Numbered from the stretch's first letter, positions 1-11,073 are shown. The stretch: 64,000 bases of DNA from Wyeomyia smithii (GCF_029784165.1 NC_073694.1:35631506-35695505); one strand, 5' to 3'. A program made the numbers and translations. The notes: generated by a model from the letters alone, not told the origin.

Positions 1-929
1 CAACCCGGATCGAAAACCCGACGTATCGCAAGGTAAGCAAACTTTAAATTGTTTCCCTGTTTTCTATTTTTAGAAACAGACAAAAATAAATGATGGAAAC
101 GTAGGGAGGAACAACATCAGATCTAAAGTTACCAAAAACTACACGAAAATTATGAAAAAGTTCTCGGAAAAAATAACCATGGGATACAATGGACGATGAA
201 TTCTAAAAACCAAATGAAACAGGAAATTTTGCAAGAAGGATCGTCGGAAAATCGTGAGCGTTTTTCAAAAATTACTTAACCAATTTCCATACTAATACTA
301 AAATTAAGCTAGTCGTTAGGCGCGTACTAATCACTAATATTTACATTATTTACAAACATTTTCAAAAAGTAACAAGGGAGGGAAGTCTCGACCTTGTGAT
401 ACTTCTACAATTTACCATTTTGGTGTTTTTGGTGGAATTCGCTACCGAAATCTGTTGTTCCTTTTAGAAGGTTCATAGCTTGAGAAACGTCCATCCAATT
501 TTTCAACGTGAGGTTGGGGTTTGGTCTTCAGTTGACGTGACTTGTTCCAATAATCGAGCTTAAATAAGAAAAGTCGATAAAGTAGTTGGAATCACACTAC
601 TCATCTTATTCGAAGTCATCGCCTATGGGCTCGCTAACTTCGTGATTTTCACTACTTAAATCAGGTCATAGCCCAAGCTTCTTCCTCTTCGTGATTATCC
701 CCCTAGCAGGCCGGTCGACTTTTCTATCTCATGCTCTATATTAATCCAAATCACTTGAACTTAAACCAATGACCTGTTATGAATTTTTTTTTCGAAAATT
801 GGTCCCCCACAGATATAATTTGCTGTCGGAAAAAATTAGTTGGTCTCTTTTTTAACCAATAAAATGACCTTTAAGGTGTTTTTCCATGAAATTTTGGTCA
901 CTCCGAAGAGCTTCATAGCTAAAAAAAAG
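1..929 (-). other. 3' non-coding part of the Ty3/gypsy element
   Basis: This stretch lies downstream of the pol stop codon on the minus strand. I see no env-like ORF in it. The LTR edge seen at 6333 (starting TGTAGCTGG on the plus strand) does not recur here, so the 3' LTR is either outside the window or lost. Purine-rich tracts on the minus strand near 690 and 845 could be polypurine tracts, but neither is followed by a recognisable LTR start. Confidence 0.45.
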
Positions 930-3900
930 TCATTTCTTGGGTAAATGCGCCTTCTTCAGGTGGTTCCCGTAGAAGACACCAAGTCGCTTCCCATTCGTAT
1001 CCTCAAGCTCGTAGCAGTGTTTTCCTAATATTTTCCTAACTACGGCGAGTTCGAACTTCGGTGCTAACTTTGCACAAAAACCTTTCGCTTTATCCGACAG
1101 CTCAAAAGTACGCTTCAGTACAGTTTCTCCAATCGAATAGGTTGGGCAATCGGGATTCGATCGCAAATTGTACTGTTTTTTATGCCGCTCATAGGCCTTT
1201 GTCAACTGATTACTGATTTCTTCGAAAAGTTTTTTCCTTCTGTTTTCTGAATCTTGACTCTGCACTAGATTGGTACCGGAATTGTCTCGCATTCTAGCAT
1301 ATTCCTTTCCATCAGATACTCTTTCCCTGCCGAAAACCACGAAGTGCGGCGTGTATTTGGTCGACTCGTGTACCGCGTTGCGAATTGCACAGGCAATGGT
1401 TTGCAAGTCATCCGCCCACTCTTTGTGTTGTTTGATGGTTGCCCGAATAGCTGTGGTTATCACCCGGTTAGCCCGCTCCGTGTTATTTACCTGTGGGTGG
1501 TAAGCAGGAGTGAGCCAGTGGTTTACGTTGAATTCGGCTAGTAGATCACGGAATGCTTTCGACGTGAATTGTGTACCATTGTCCGTTAACACGACTTCTG
1601 GTACGCCAAACAAGAGGAAAATCATGTTCCTGACGAAATCTACTAACGAATTCGCTTTTGCTTCTCTGAACGGCTGGATTAAAACGAATTTACAGAAGAC
1701 GTCAGTGGCTACTAAGAGGCACGTGTGACGGCCCCTTCCCGAAGCCGGAAGCGGACCAACATAGTCCAGTGTAACGAATTGCCACGGGTACTCCACGAAT
1801 TCTTTCTGCATTCCCATTGGTGGCGTGGAGTTGACATTCCCGGCCTTCGAGGTTTGGCATTTGAGACACTCTCGACAAACCTTCTTAACATCCTCAGTCA
1901 TTTTGGGCCAGCTATAACAACGTCTTAGTGACTGTAGCGTTTTCTCTGATCCAAGATGTGCAGTTTCGTGCTCTGCTTTTATTATCGAGAGCCGTTCCTC
2001 TGCTCGAGGATACATTTTCCATCTAAATCGGGGATCGTCGACTCGGTTTTCGCTTTTCACATATCGAAAGATAACGCCGTCCGTAATTCGGTATTCGGAA
2101 AACTTTGTTGGGTTGGCTGTGATCTTCTCGACTAGTTTTTCATATTCATCATCCTGGGACGATAAATCGAGCAGGTTTATCGATCTAGACAGGCAGTCAG
2201 CAGTTATGTTGCTGGACCCCTTTCTGTAGACCAGTTGTATATCGTATGACTGGATCTTAAGCGCCCATCGTAGAAGCTTCGAGTTCCCAGATTCAACTCC
2301 AATGGTAAACAGCCACAAGAGGCTGCGCGCATCGGTGACAACTTTAAAATGCGACCCCTCCACGTAATGCCGAAAATTCTCGATAGCCAACAACACTCCT
2401 AGGCATTCCTTCTCGACACTTGAATAACTCCGCTGTGTCCTACTGAGCTTTTTGCTAAAGTAGGCAATCACTCTTGTTTCTCCGTCAAGTTCTTGAACCA
2501 AGGCCGCTCCAACAGCGGTATCCGACGCATCCGACTCTATAGTGAATTCCTTGCTAAAGTCAGGATTTGCTAGAATCGGCGCTGAAGTTAATACCGATTT
2601 TAATTCGTTGAACGCATCCTCTGCCTCTTCTGTCCATTCGAATTTCTTTTTCCCTTTCTTTAGCAAGTCGGTGATCGGGGCGGTGATCCGGCTGAAGTTT
2701 TTAATGAACCGTTGGTAAAAACCCGCTAATCCCAGTAATCGTCGAACGTCCTTTACGTTCCTTGGCCTCGCATAATCTAGAATTGGAGCAATTCTGGATC
2801 CGTCAATCGCAACTCCTCTATCGGTCAGCAAATACCCGAGGTATTTTATTTGTTTCTTGCAGAATTCCGACTTCTCTAGGGAAATCGTTAGATTCGCGTT
2901 ACGAAGTCTCTCCGCTACCACCTTGAGTAGCCGGAAGTGCTCTGCCAATGTCTTGGTTGCGATGACGATGTCGTCCAAATATACGAAAACCGCAGGCATC
3001 AAGTCGAATCCTATAACCTTGTCCATCAGGCGGCACATAGTGAATGGTGCGTTCGTTACACCGAAAGGGCATACTTTGAACCTGAAAAGGCCTTTCGATG
3101 TTCGAAATGCGGTAAAATTCCTACATTCTTCCTTCAAAGGGATTTGAAAATATGCGTCCTTTAGGTCTATTATTGAAAAGTATTTGGCATGCTCCAATCT
3201 ACCAAAAATTTCCAACATATTCCTAATCGGATACGTATCTTTTACCGTCATAGCATTTAACCTTCTCGAGTCCAAGCAAACCCGAATTTTACCATTTGAT
3301 TTGCGAACCGGCACCAACGGATTCGTCCATTCGCTGTAACATTCCTCTATCACATTCATTTGTTTGAAGCGTTCAATCTCTGCGTCTATCTCTTTCTGTA
3401 TACCCGGGGAACAGCGATATGTTGGTTGGTTTCTCGGCTTTGCCCCCTCTTTAAGGACAATTTCATGTTCAATCTTGTTCGTCCGGCCAAGATTTCCACT
3501 TGAAGTGAACGCAAACGCCTTGACAACCTCAACCAGTTCCTTGCGTTCTGCCCTCGTCAGCTCGTGTTCGACTTGCACTGTCTCTTCCGTTGGTATTTGC
3601 CTCTCATCAGGAATATCGAAAGTCGGGATGTCTAATGTTACGTCTTCTCCCATTGTTGGTAGTTTCGGTAACATTTCCGCTGGTTCTAACGTGAACGCAA
3701 TTGTTTCGTCTTCGCCTTCAAACTCTCCGACTGGTTCTGGACCGCGTCCAAGATCTACCATCGGTTTAATCCCGAAACTCTTCCAGAAATTACATCCGAG
3801 AATCGGTTTCGCAATTTCTGGTACAACCACCGTTTGAACAAGCCTCGTAACATTTTTAAACGTGTACGGAATGTTCAGATATCCCAAACATTTATACTGC

Positions 3901-4328
3901 GTGTTATCAGCCGTGCAGACTTTCAATCTCGTCGGTTGTAGCTTCAGCCCATATCGGTCAGCCAGCTCCAATGAGTTGATCACACTGATTCCTGCACCGG
4001 AATCGAGAAGTGCTGTAATTTCGCTGTCGAACACCTTAACGCGCAGATAAGGACATATTCTAGTATTTATTTTTATAGTGTGGATTCGGTCGATAGGGTC
4101 AAAAATAATGGGGTTGGGAACTTGTTTGCTGGCAGGAATGGTTGCGTTCCCGGTTGTGCATCCCTTTACCAGTTTCCCCGGCGCTGACGTAAGTAATCGC
4201 CATCCTGTCGGGCACAACGGCCACATGAGCGAATTGTTTGGCCCAACTCTCCACAGCCGTAACAAAAAATTTTCCTCGGTTCCTGGCAGTTCCGCCAGTT
4301 GTGCCCTATTCGTCTGCAGTTCCAGCAA
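930..4328 (-). CDS. pol: Pol polyprotein of Ty3/gypsy element (PR-RT-RH-IN)
   Basis: Polyprotein that would process itself, copy the element RNA into DNA and insert it. In the 1132-residue open frame I see an aspartic protease motif DSGA at 109-112, an RT core with YLDD at 450-453, and an RNase H start with ESDAS at 598-602. Integrase has an HHCC zinc motif (H787, H791, C821, C824), then D855, D916 and E951; the D916-E951 spacing is the canonical D,D35E. The frame overlaps the end of gag and lies in the -1 frame relative to it, so pol is most likely made by -1 ribosomal frameshifting. The first Met at 4328 is probably not a true start, because the first 40 or so residues just read the gag zinc-knuckle region in another frame. 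No stop or frameshift is visible in the frame. Confidence 0.93.
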   Translation of the reverse strand: MLELQTNRAQLAELPGTEENFLLRLWRVGPNNSLMWPLCPTGWRLLTSAPGKLVKGCTTGNATIPASKQVPNPIIFDPIDRIHTIKINTRICPYLRVKVFDSEITALLDSGAGISVINSLELADRYGLKLQPTRLKVCTADNTQYKCLGYLNIPYTFKNVTRLVQTVVVPEIAKPILGCNFWKSFGIKPMVDLGRGPEPVGEFEGEDETIAFTLEPAEMLPKLPTMGEDVTLDIPTFDIPDERQIPTEETVQVEHELTRAERKELVEVVKAFAFTSSGNLGRTNKIEHEIVLKEGAKPRNQPTYRCSPGIQKEIDAEIERFKQMNVIEECYSEWTNPLVPVRKSNGKIRVCLDSRRLNAMTVKDTYPIRNMLEIFGRLEHAKYFSIIDLKDAYFQIPLKEECRNFTAFRTSKGLFRFKVCPFGVTNAPFTMCRLMDKVIGFDLMPAVFVYLDDIVIATKTLAEHFRLLKVVAERLRNANLTISLEKSEFCKKQIKYLGYLLTDRGVAIDGSRIAPILDYARPRNVKDVRRLLGLAGFYQRFIKNFSRITAPITDLLKKGKKKFEWTEEAEDAFNELKSVLTSAPILANPDFSKEFTIESDASDTAVGAALVQELDGETRVIAYFSKKLSRTQRSYSSVEKECLGVLLAIENFRHYVEGSHFKVVTDARSLLWLFTIGVESGNSKLLRWALKIQSYDIQLVYRKGSSNITADCLSRSINLLDLSSQDDEYEKLVEKITANPTKFSEYRITDGVIFRYVKSENRVDDPRFRWKMYPRAEERLSIIKAEHETAHLGSEKTLQSLRRCYSWPKMTEDVKKVCRECLKCQTSKAGNVNSTPPMGMQKEFVEYPWQFVTLDYVGPLPASGRGRHTCLLVATDVFCKFVLIQPFREAKANSLVDFVRNMIFLLFGVPEVVLTDNGTQFTSKAFRDLLAEFNVNHWLTPAYHPQVNNTERANRVITTAIRATIKQHKEWADDLQTIACAIRNAVHESTKYTPHFVVFGRERVSDGKEYARMRDNSGTNLVQSQDSENRRKKLFEEISNQLTKAYERHKKQYNLRSNPDCPTYSIGETVLKRTFELSDKAKGFCAKLAPKFELAVVRKILGKHCYELEDTNGKRLGVFYGNHLKKAHLPKK

Positions 4329-5878
4329 ACCCCATGCCGAACCGGCTCTAATGTTTGCTTGCTAGTTTGACCGCCTCTGTTATTTTCTAGCTCACTGTTT
4401 TTTTTCCCCACTGCATTAATTGCGCCAATTTCTTCGCCACCATCACTTCCGCTCGCAGACTGGTTGCACTCGACCTGATAAACGTTTCTTTGACTACGAG
4501 TTTCCGAAAAATGCTGTAGATTTGGGTCAGCAGCATCGATCCCGTGGTTCAAACGGATCAAATGGTCCAAGTCCCTAACGGAGATTGTAGCGATTTTGGA
4601 TCGGTAATGCTGTCGCATGTTGTCCCACACTACCTCAAACTTTCTCCTACGTGAGAGTGGCGTGGACAGCATTTTATTTAAACGTTCGATTTCTGTCACG
4701 AATGCGATGAAAGCCTCCCCTCTCTGCTGTTTCCGCTCCTGGATCCTTAACCGAATACCCTGGTCCTGATTAGGGTTGCCGAATCGGTATCGAATTCGCT
4801 CCTCAAAATCGTCCCAGCTCTCGAACTCATCGACGTAGGTGAAAAACCAGTCGGAAGCATGCCCTTCTAGCACGAGATGAATATCGCGCAGCAAGCTGCT
4901 GTCAGATATGCCTTCCCTCCTGGCGATTTTTTTTAATTTATACAGGAAGTTTTCCACCGAAACGGACTTTGCATCCCCAGAGAAAAACAATTTCCAGTGT
5001 TCTATCCTCCGATAATGTCGAGGCTCCCGTTCTCCCCGTTGGTTACTATAACTGGACCCCCTTGAATCGTACCTATCCTCCGCCGGACGTGTACTCTGTC
5101 TTATTCTCGGCCTTTGCCAACCTCTTCTGCCGCTCTGCCTGTCCTCGTACTCGGATTCGCTACTAACTTCCTGGTGCTGGTTTCGTGAAGTGGGCAACCC
5201 AGCCGTCCCAGCGTTTTGAGGTGCCCCTGCGCTAACCAAAACCAAACGTTGCAACCGATCAACTTGGCGCTCGAGTTCCCATACACGACTTCGCATTTCT
5301 TCGTACGATGGTTGTGAAGCCGCTCCCCGCTTCGTTGTTTCTGACTGTGAGGTTTGAGTTCCTTTTGGGATTGCTCCTAACGAGACATTTCCCAGCGCTC
5401 CACCGGCTTTCTCTGTACCCGCCAATGCATCGTCTTCTTCTTTCCCAAGTAGATCAGCCGCTGTACTCTCGTCTTCAGTCTCTGAAGTAGGTATTTTGCT
5501 GGCTGTTTTCAACAGTAACTCTTCGATTCTGTTCAGCAATCGCTGACGAGTCTTTTCGCCACCTTCATTTGCTGCTACGTTTCTCTGCACTCGCAAATAG
5601 TAGTGCCTTAAACGAGACAACAAATTTGCGTGGGCGCCGTCATGCAGCAAACATTCAATTTGATCAATCCGATTCGAGATAAGATCAACTTCCGTTTCAA
5701 ACTGATAAGGCGCACGATATTCTCGCCCGGTCTTCTTATCCTCCTGGAACAACCTGCGCAGTAATCGCAATTTGATTGGCATATCTTTTTGCCGTTCTTC
5801 CAGCTGGTTTCGCAGGACCAGCTCATAGTCCACTTCCTCGTTCGTCAAATGGTTTGCGTATGGAAACTTCAAAGCCAT
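4166..5878 (-). CDS. gag: Gag protein of Ty3/gypsy element
   Basis: Structural protein that would build the virus-like particle and bind element RNA. It is 570 residues, starts at the ATG at 5878-5876 and ends inside pol. The C-terminus carries a classic CCHC zinc knuckle at about 518-531 (C-X2-C-X4-H-X4-C). A second knuckle at about 539-552 has the same spacing but glutamine in place of histidine (CYGCGELGQTIRSC), which should weaken zinc binding. The middle (about 150-280) is Arg/Ser/Glu-rich and low in complexity. The overlap with pol is 163 bases. Nucleocapsid identity rests on the knuckle and on position upstream of pol. Confidence 0.9.
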   Translation of the reverse strand: MALKFPYANHLTNEEVDYELVLRNQLEERQKDMPIKLRLLRRLFQEDKKTGREYRAPYQFETEVDLISNRIDQIECLLHDGAHANLLSRLRHYYLRVQRNVAANEGGEKTRQRLLNRIEELLLKTASKIPTSETEDESTAADLLGKEEDDALAGTEKAGGALGNVSLGAIPKGTQTSQSETTKRGAASQPSYEEMRSRVWELERQVDRLQRLVLVSAGAPQNAGTAGLPTSRNQHQEVSSESEYEDRQSGRRGWQRPRIRQSTRPAEDRYDSRGSSYSNQRGEREPRHYRRIEHWKLFFSGDAKSVSVENFLYKLKKIARREGISDSSLLRDIHLVLEGHASDWFFTYVDEFESWDDFEERIRYRFGNPNQDQGIRLRIQERKQQRGEAFIAFVTEIERLNKMLSTPLSRRRKFEVVWDNMRQHYRSKIATISVRDLDHLIRLNHGIDAADPNLQHFSETRSQRNVYQVECNQSASGSDGGEEIGAINAVGKKNSELENNRGGQTSKQTLEPVRHGVCWNCRRIGHNWRNCQEPRKIFCYGCGELGQTIRSCGRCARQDGDYLRQRRGNW

Positions 5879-6317
5879 CTCGAAAAATAAGTTTAAAACA
5901 ATTCACCAAGAACAACCTCACTTAGAGTTATCACTGCCGTTAAAACTCTACAAAATGCACTATTTATACCAAAAGTCGCGCTCAATAAATTTATGAAATA
6001 ATTAATTCAAGTATGTACAAAGACTTAGAAACTAGAAGAATTTTTAAAATGTAAAAACTATATGATATTATTAATAATGAAACCAAGATTACGACGCATA
6101 TACAAATATAAATATGAAGAATAAAATTTATCAACATCAAGTATTCCAATGTTTTTAATTGCTTAAACCAATCCGAAAAACCATTTATTTCAATAATGTT
6201 ATCTTTAATAATAAAAAGGTGCAATTTCCCAAAAGGTTGCGCCAAATTAGTAAAAATCTGTTTTACCCGCAAGATAATTCAAATTATCTGCGAATAAAAT
6301 TTCAGCCTCTTTTTTTA

Positions 6318-6329
6318 CGTTGGGCGCCA
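6318..6329 (-). promoter_or_regulatory. Primer binding site of the gypsy element
   Basis: The minus strand reads TGGCGCCCAACG three bases after the LTR end. TGGCGCCC matches the start of the well-known tRNA-Lys-type retroviral primer binding site, and the position between LTR and gag is right. It fixes the inner edge of the 5' LTR at 6333. Confidence 0.85.
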
Positions 6330-6332
6330 ATA

Positions 6333-7640
6333 TGTAGCTGGCCCACAGGCCGCGATGTGTTTCCGTCTACTAAATACCTTCCAGGACGTATAAACGAGTA
6401 GCTTAAGCGCCACCTCCAGAGAGGGCTACTCGTCGTGTTAAATTTTGCCCAGCACGAAACCTAAACCTCAGGGCAGGTTGTGGAAGAATTGTCCCGAAAC
6501 GACATAAAGAAACGGTAGCAATTGTTGAATGAAGAATTACTCCGCCGCGCGTACGATGAAACCACTACTCCGCTTAGCCAAAAACAACCGTCTTATCGAA
6601 ACACGGAAAACACGAGTGTCCGAAAAATAAGCGTTATCATCACAGGCGGAACACCAAAGCCAAATCTTTCTGTTCGATTCAGCGGCAATAGTGGGGCTGT
6701 TTCCCGAGAGCCACCCGGAGTAAAATAAGAACGAACAACGACAAAAAATTACACGTACGCGAATGTGAGAATTCTCCTAGACAAGATTTACCTGTTTGGG
6801 AAGCATAAAATCGAGCATAGTATATAGTATTTACAACGATTTACATTTATTGTATGAAGCGGGATTTACTTAAGTCTAACGGGTTAGTGGCGTGCACAGT
6901 CAATTATTACATTTTATTTCCTCGCTTCTGTGTGCTTCCCTACTTTACTCCTACAGTGCGGTTAAAAGAACTCGTCCAACAGACGGCTGGACGGCGAAAG
7001 CTTTCTATCAAGAAGGGTTTTTTTTGTGTGTCTTTATCGGGCCCGGCTCATAGAGCTATTTTTACTCACGGTAGATAAAGAAGTCCCGTCGGTGCTATTA
7101 ATAGCCCTACCGTCGATGACTTGTTGCGTCCACTGCTGTTCTGCTTGGCGTCGTTGGCGTCGATCGATGAGCTGCGATGGCGTCACTCGATGATAAGCGA
7201 TGGCGTCGATCAATGGGACGGGATGGCGTCGATCGGACGGTATCGACGGCGTCGTTTGGCGGCTGATCTCAAGGGCCGACGTTTAACCAGAGCAGCAACT
7301 TCCAATTCCGTCGTGGGTCAGCAGCGTGAGGGTGGCAGCGTCGCGCTGGTGCAGCGGCTAGTAAAGGGCGAAAAGAAAGCCCAAAAAAGAAGCCGACAAC
7401 GGCTGATTTGGGTTTTCAGCATTTTCTGTCGTACACACATTTAAAACCTCTTACCTTCTTTTTGTAACAATAACGCACGAAAAAGCGTCCGTAGACCGCA
7501 CTTCTAACTTAACCGCACTAGCTAAACCCTAACGAAACGGAAAAACTTGACTAAAAAGGACACTCACATTTAACAAAAGACTTACTATAAAACGCACGCG
7601 AAATAAACTAATCACACTGCTGCCTCGTTCACGATCAGAA
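6333..7640 (-). repeat. 5' LTR of the gypsy element (outer edge not fixed)
   Basis: On the minus strand the LTR ends in ...CTACA directly before the primer binding site, which gives the plus-strand start TGTAGCTGG at 6333. A polyadenylation-type AATAAA lies on the minus strand near 6850. The stretch 7130-7260 repeats GATGGCGTCGATC-like words several times. The outer edge is my estimate only, because the partner LTR is not in the window and no second copy is available for comparison. Confidence 0.6.
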
Positions 7641-8138
7641 TTGAAATGGACGAGTAGTAGTTCCGAAAACCCTCAGATAAGTTGCGCGGTATTCGGTTTC
7701 CGCGATCGGAAGTAATGAACCACTTCAACACGATCATTTATGGCTTAAGCGTGAATGATTTTATCTCCTTCTTTCTTCCGTTCTTCCAATCGCAGATTTG
7801 CTTCCCCACCCGCTTCGGTATTTAGTGAGACGGAAAATACTAAGAAAAGGGAATTTGAAACTGCTGAATTCAATATAGTGGAGTATTGTATACAAGCGTC
7901 TGATTTTCAATTCTATCATGCAACATTGAACAGTGAAACTAAGTGAAATTGAATGATTTAAATTCGTATAACAGTGACCATGCTACAACTGGAAGAATGC
8001 TGAAGAAAAGACTAAAAAAAACTGGATTCCAAATAAATTTGCAAAATACCTAAAAAATGAATTGTCAGAGAGCTTTTCTGTGATGGTTATTGAATCCAAT
8101 ATAAGTTTTAAATACAGCAACTTCAGGCTTACATTTTG
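7641..8138. other. No recognisable feature
   Basis: AT-rich sequence between the LTR and the SINE. Part of it may still belong to the LTR. I see no ORF or repeat that I can support. Confidence 0.4.
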
Positions 8139-8154
8139 TTGAAATTGTAGACTG

Positions 8155-8382
8155 CAAAAAAAGCAAAGCCTTGGGGTGCTCTACTACATTCCGAATCGGA
8201 ACATGACCTTCTGTTTATTATAATACACAGACTTCGTAGCCAACTGTTGGATGTTCAGGACTATTGCGGGGCTAGCGCGCTACGATAATATTGGCACTAA
8301 CAGTCTCTCCCTAGCCGAGACTCGAACCTACGACGACTGGCTTGTTAAGGCCATCATCGTACCTCGAGACCAACTGGAAGGT
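8155..8382 (-). mobile_element. tRNA-derived SINE, Feilai-like
   Basis: Read on the minus strand the element starts CCTTCCAGTTGG. It contains a pol III box A (TGGTCTCGAGG) and box B (GGTTCGAGTCTC) about 50 bases apart, as in tRNA-derived SINEs, and ends in an A-rich tail. It is flanked by an imperfect 16-bp target-site duplication, TTGAAATTGTAGACTG at 8139-8154 and TTGAAAATGTAGACTG at 8383-8398, with one mismatch. Feilai is the known tRNA-related SINE of Aedes aegypti; the family name is from memory. Confidence 0.8.
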
Positions 8383-9012
8383 TTGAAAATGTAGACTGAA
8401 GAACTTCATTTACAGAGGCAAAATTACAAATTGCGCAACCAGTTCATCGCAAAATCAAGAAAATGATGCTTTATTCATTTACTTTAACTTTGAACAAAAG
8501 AACTGATGCAACGTTTTCTTCTTCTGTGCAGTTTAAATTTCAATTATCTCTGAGATCGCTATCCCTAAGTATCTAATTATTCTTACAATTTTTACACTGC
8601 TACGTCACTGAAATTAATTTGGAGAATGTCGCCTTTATATAATATCTTTGAGACGGATTGTTTTTATTTTTATATAACATAAACCCATCATTGCAATTAA
8701 TTTTTTTTTTTTCACATGATCTGATAAAACCAATTTGTTAGTTTTAGAATAAAGCTGAGATTACTTGCCTTTTTCATCTCAACCATGCAATACGATTTTT
8801 ATTTTGGTCGTGTTTCGTGCGGGAAGATACGATACTGAAAATACTGTGAAGAATTGCTACAATGACTCATCAATCCACAAAATTTACCTTCTAAAAATAT
8901 TTCCAAACCAGTCGGAGCTTGATTGTCCAGAAAATCTTGATCAAAGTGGCAGATATACAAAAAAAACTGGAAGATTTTGGGAATAAACTGTTTGACTGGA
9001 TCACTTGAAAAA

Positions 9013-9067
9013 GTAGGAGGGTGGTATTCAAGACACGACCGCATGACGTTGACTACCGTATTCTTAT
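9013..9067 (-). repeat. Fragment of a dispersed repeat also at 34231 and 52756
   Basis: The minus strand contains GCGGTCGTGTCTTGAATACC followed by ACCCTCCTAC. This closely matches the right end of the two longer copies at 34231-34552 and 52756-53075. Only about 55 bases remain here. Confidence 0.6.
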
Positions 9068-9140
9068 AAAAAAAAAAATATTCCATTGGAGCAAATAGTA
9101 GAGGGAATTGCAACGCTTCTTTTACAAAACTTCTGTAATG

Positions 9141-9867
9141 AAATTTCGAGGCACCAAAAGGTACCAGTTGCCGATTATTCTCGTTTACTGGTTAGTCCGT
9201 CCAGAATTCCAGCCATTTTAGTATTTTGTAGTAGCCATTTATTACTAACAGCCACCAGCATAACAGGTGAAACCGGCACGAGAGGACCGGTACTATTTTG
9301 TATCCGGTACGGTTTAATAATGAAACTGATGAGGTGAAATGTTCGAACGATACGTTTCATACCAAGGCTTCGTCAGATAATTAGAAAGAAGGAGGGGCTA
9401 CATAGATGATGGAATGGTAGAGACAAATGTTTCTTGAAAGCTGCACCGGCCGCTGTCGTAATATTAACACCAACACAAACATGCATTTTTGCAAGGTTTT
9501 TTCCGCTAGCAGCAGCATTTGGTAAAACAGAAAATTCAATTAGCCGCTTCTATTGCACAATTTCGAGGCACAAAAAGGGGCCAGTTGCCCAATATATCCT
9601 TGTTTTTGGTTAGTCCGTCCAGAATTCCAGCCATTTAAGTGTTTTGCAGTAGCCATTTACTACTAAAGCCACCAGCATTACGGGTGAAACCGGCACGAGA
9701 TGACCGGTACTATTTTGTATTTCCTCCTTTCAGCTGCTATCACCTAGCGTCCGCATGTCACTGGTGCGGTTTTGGAATCAGAATTATGGGGCGCCGGCCG
9801 CTGCCGTAATATTAACACCAACAAAAAAATGCATATTTGCAAGGTTTTTTCCGCTAGCAGCAGCATA
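9141..9867. repeat. Composite two-copy tandem duplication (A-B-A'-B')
   Basis: Block A (9141-9303) recurs as A' (9558-9722), and block B (9443-9518) recurs as B' (9790-9867). Each A block contains GTCCGTCCAGAATTCCAGCC and GACCGGTACTATTTTGTAT. Each B block contains GTAATATTAACACCAAC and TTTTTTCCGCTAGCAGCAGC. A and A' are about 417 bases apart, B and B' about 348, so the second copy has a shorter A-B spacer. The order suggests one tandem duplication followed by divergence and a deletion. Confidence 0.8.
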
Positions 9868-11073
9868 AACATCGGAAACAGAAAGTGACAACAACAATAA
9901 CAACAAAGTCAGATCGATTGTATCCGTTAGTGTCGACTGTGCTTGGGAAGAGAGGTAGTGATTGGCTACGCGGTATGATTTAGACAATCGATAATAATTA
10001 CCAATTTTTCAATAGTGTATCTCAAACAATAGTTTGTTTTTGTTACATAAATTTAACCGTAAAAGAATTTCTGATCGATTGATGCCAAAACCTCGAAAAC
10101 CTGACTATAGATGACTGCAAAATAAGCGCTCAAAACCTGACCACTTTTCTCTGGTTTTCCCTGGTTTAATTACTAGATTTTCAAATTCAGGGGCCTAACT
10201 TCGATATAGACGTTAGTCAACGTCAAAAAACTGGAAGAATCCAGTTGAAACTAGAACATTGGCAACTCTGGCTACTAGTGTTGTTAGTCTCGCTCGTGAG
10301 CAGACTGCAGCATGTGAGCTTTACGTTGCTGCCGCTATTACACACTGGAGAAATCTCCATTCAAGCTATTTCTCGTTCTTTTTCGCTTTCTTTCTTGCTC
10401 GCAGTCGCTCTCGAGATAATATACACACACTCCCGTCTACTTGCCTCGTGTGTACTAGTGTGTACCTACTCTTTACTCGCAAGAGCAACCAGCCGAAGAC
10501 AATTGTTTCAAGATGCTTTGCGATGGTTGCAGTGGGACAAAAAATAATAGAGTATCATACCAAAGCAGTCCAATACCATACACTTGCCAGTATGCGACAT
10601 TTCGCCCCACTTTCGGCTGTCGGTGCATGGAGCAAAACCGGGTAGATGAAGAAAGCATTCTTGTATTTGAGCACAGTTTTTAAGCACACCTCCTAGTCAA
10701 GCAATTATATTCGAGTACTCCTAGTCGCTAGCAGGAACTCGCGTACTCTTAACAGTCGTTGAGTAGCGATACAAAAGAGTTTTCGCATGTCGGTGCGTGC
10801 TTGCTGCTACTCAGGGGAATGTATGAAGAATACATAATACTATAATACTCGGACATAATACTCGGACGCGTGTGTGCAAAATACTTGAGAAGCGTAGCAT
10901 ATGTCTCGTTCTCAAGCAGAAAGAAGGGGAAAGGTTTTGCTTCTCGCTCGCTTTGCAACGCTGGCTTCTACCTAGTTGGAAACGTCATCCCCCTCCCCAA
11001 ACTTCCACTAGTAAAATGGTTGATTTGAGCAGAAGCAGTCTCTTATCTAACCGGAAGAGTGCATTCCCAGTTA
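9868..11073. other. No recognisable gene; short local duplications
   Basis: Unrecognised sequence. Near 10845-10866 the word ATAATACTCGGAC is present twice in a row, and GAGTACTC-like words recur at 10700-10760. ORFs of about 100-137 codons occur on both strands but have no domain I recognise. Confidence 0.35.

Larger units (their letters stand above)
1..6332 (-). mobile_element. Ty3/gypsy LTR retrotransposon, internal region
   Basis: Reading on the minus strand the order is primer binding site, gag (5878 to 4166), pol (4328 to 930), then non-coding sequence to the window edge. The pol domain order protease, reverse transcriptase, RNase H, integrase is that of Ty3/gypsy (Metaviridae) and excludes Ty1/copia, where integrase comes before RT. 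Both ORFs are open, so the copy looks young or recently active. No envelope ORF is visible. The element probably continues past base 1. I cannot name the family. Confidence 0.92.

Noticed and set aside
1..929. An env gene downstream of pol
   Set aside because: No ORF of useful length, signal peptide or transmembrane segment is visible on the minus strand here.
1270..4365. Plus-strand ORFs of 60-157 codons opposite the gypsy pol
   Set aside because: They are antisense shadows of a well-supported coding region and show no domain.
8300..8382. A tRNA gene, because of box A and box B
   Set aside because: The cloverleaf is not complete, and the unit has a long non-tRNA body, an A-rich tail and target duplications, which make it a SINE.
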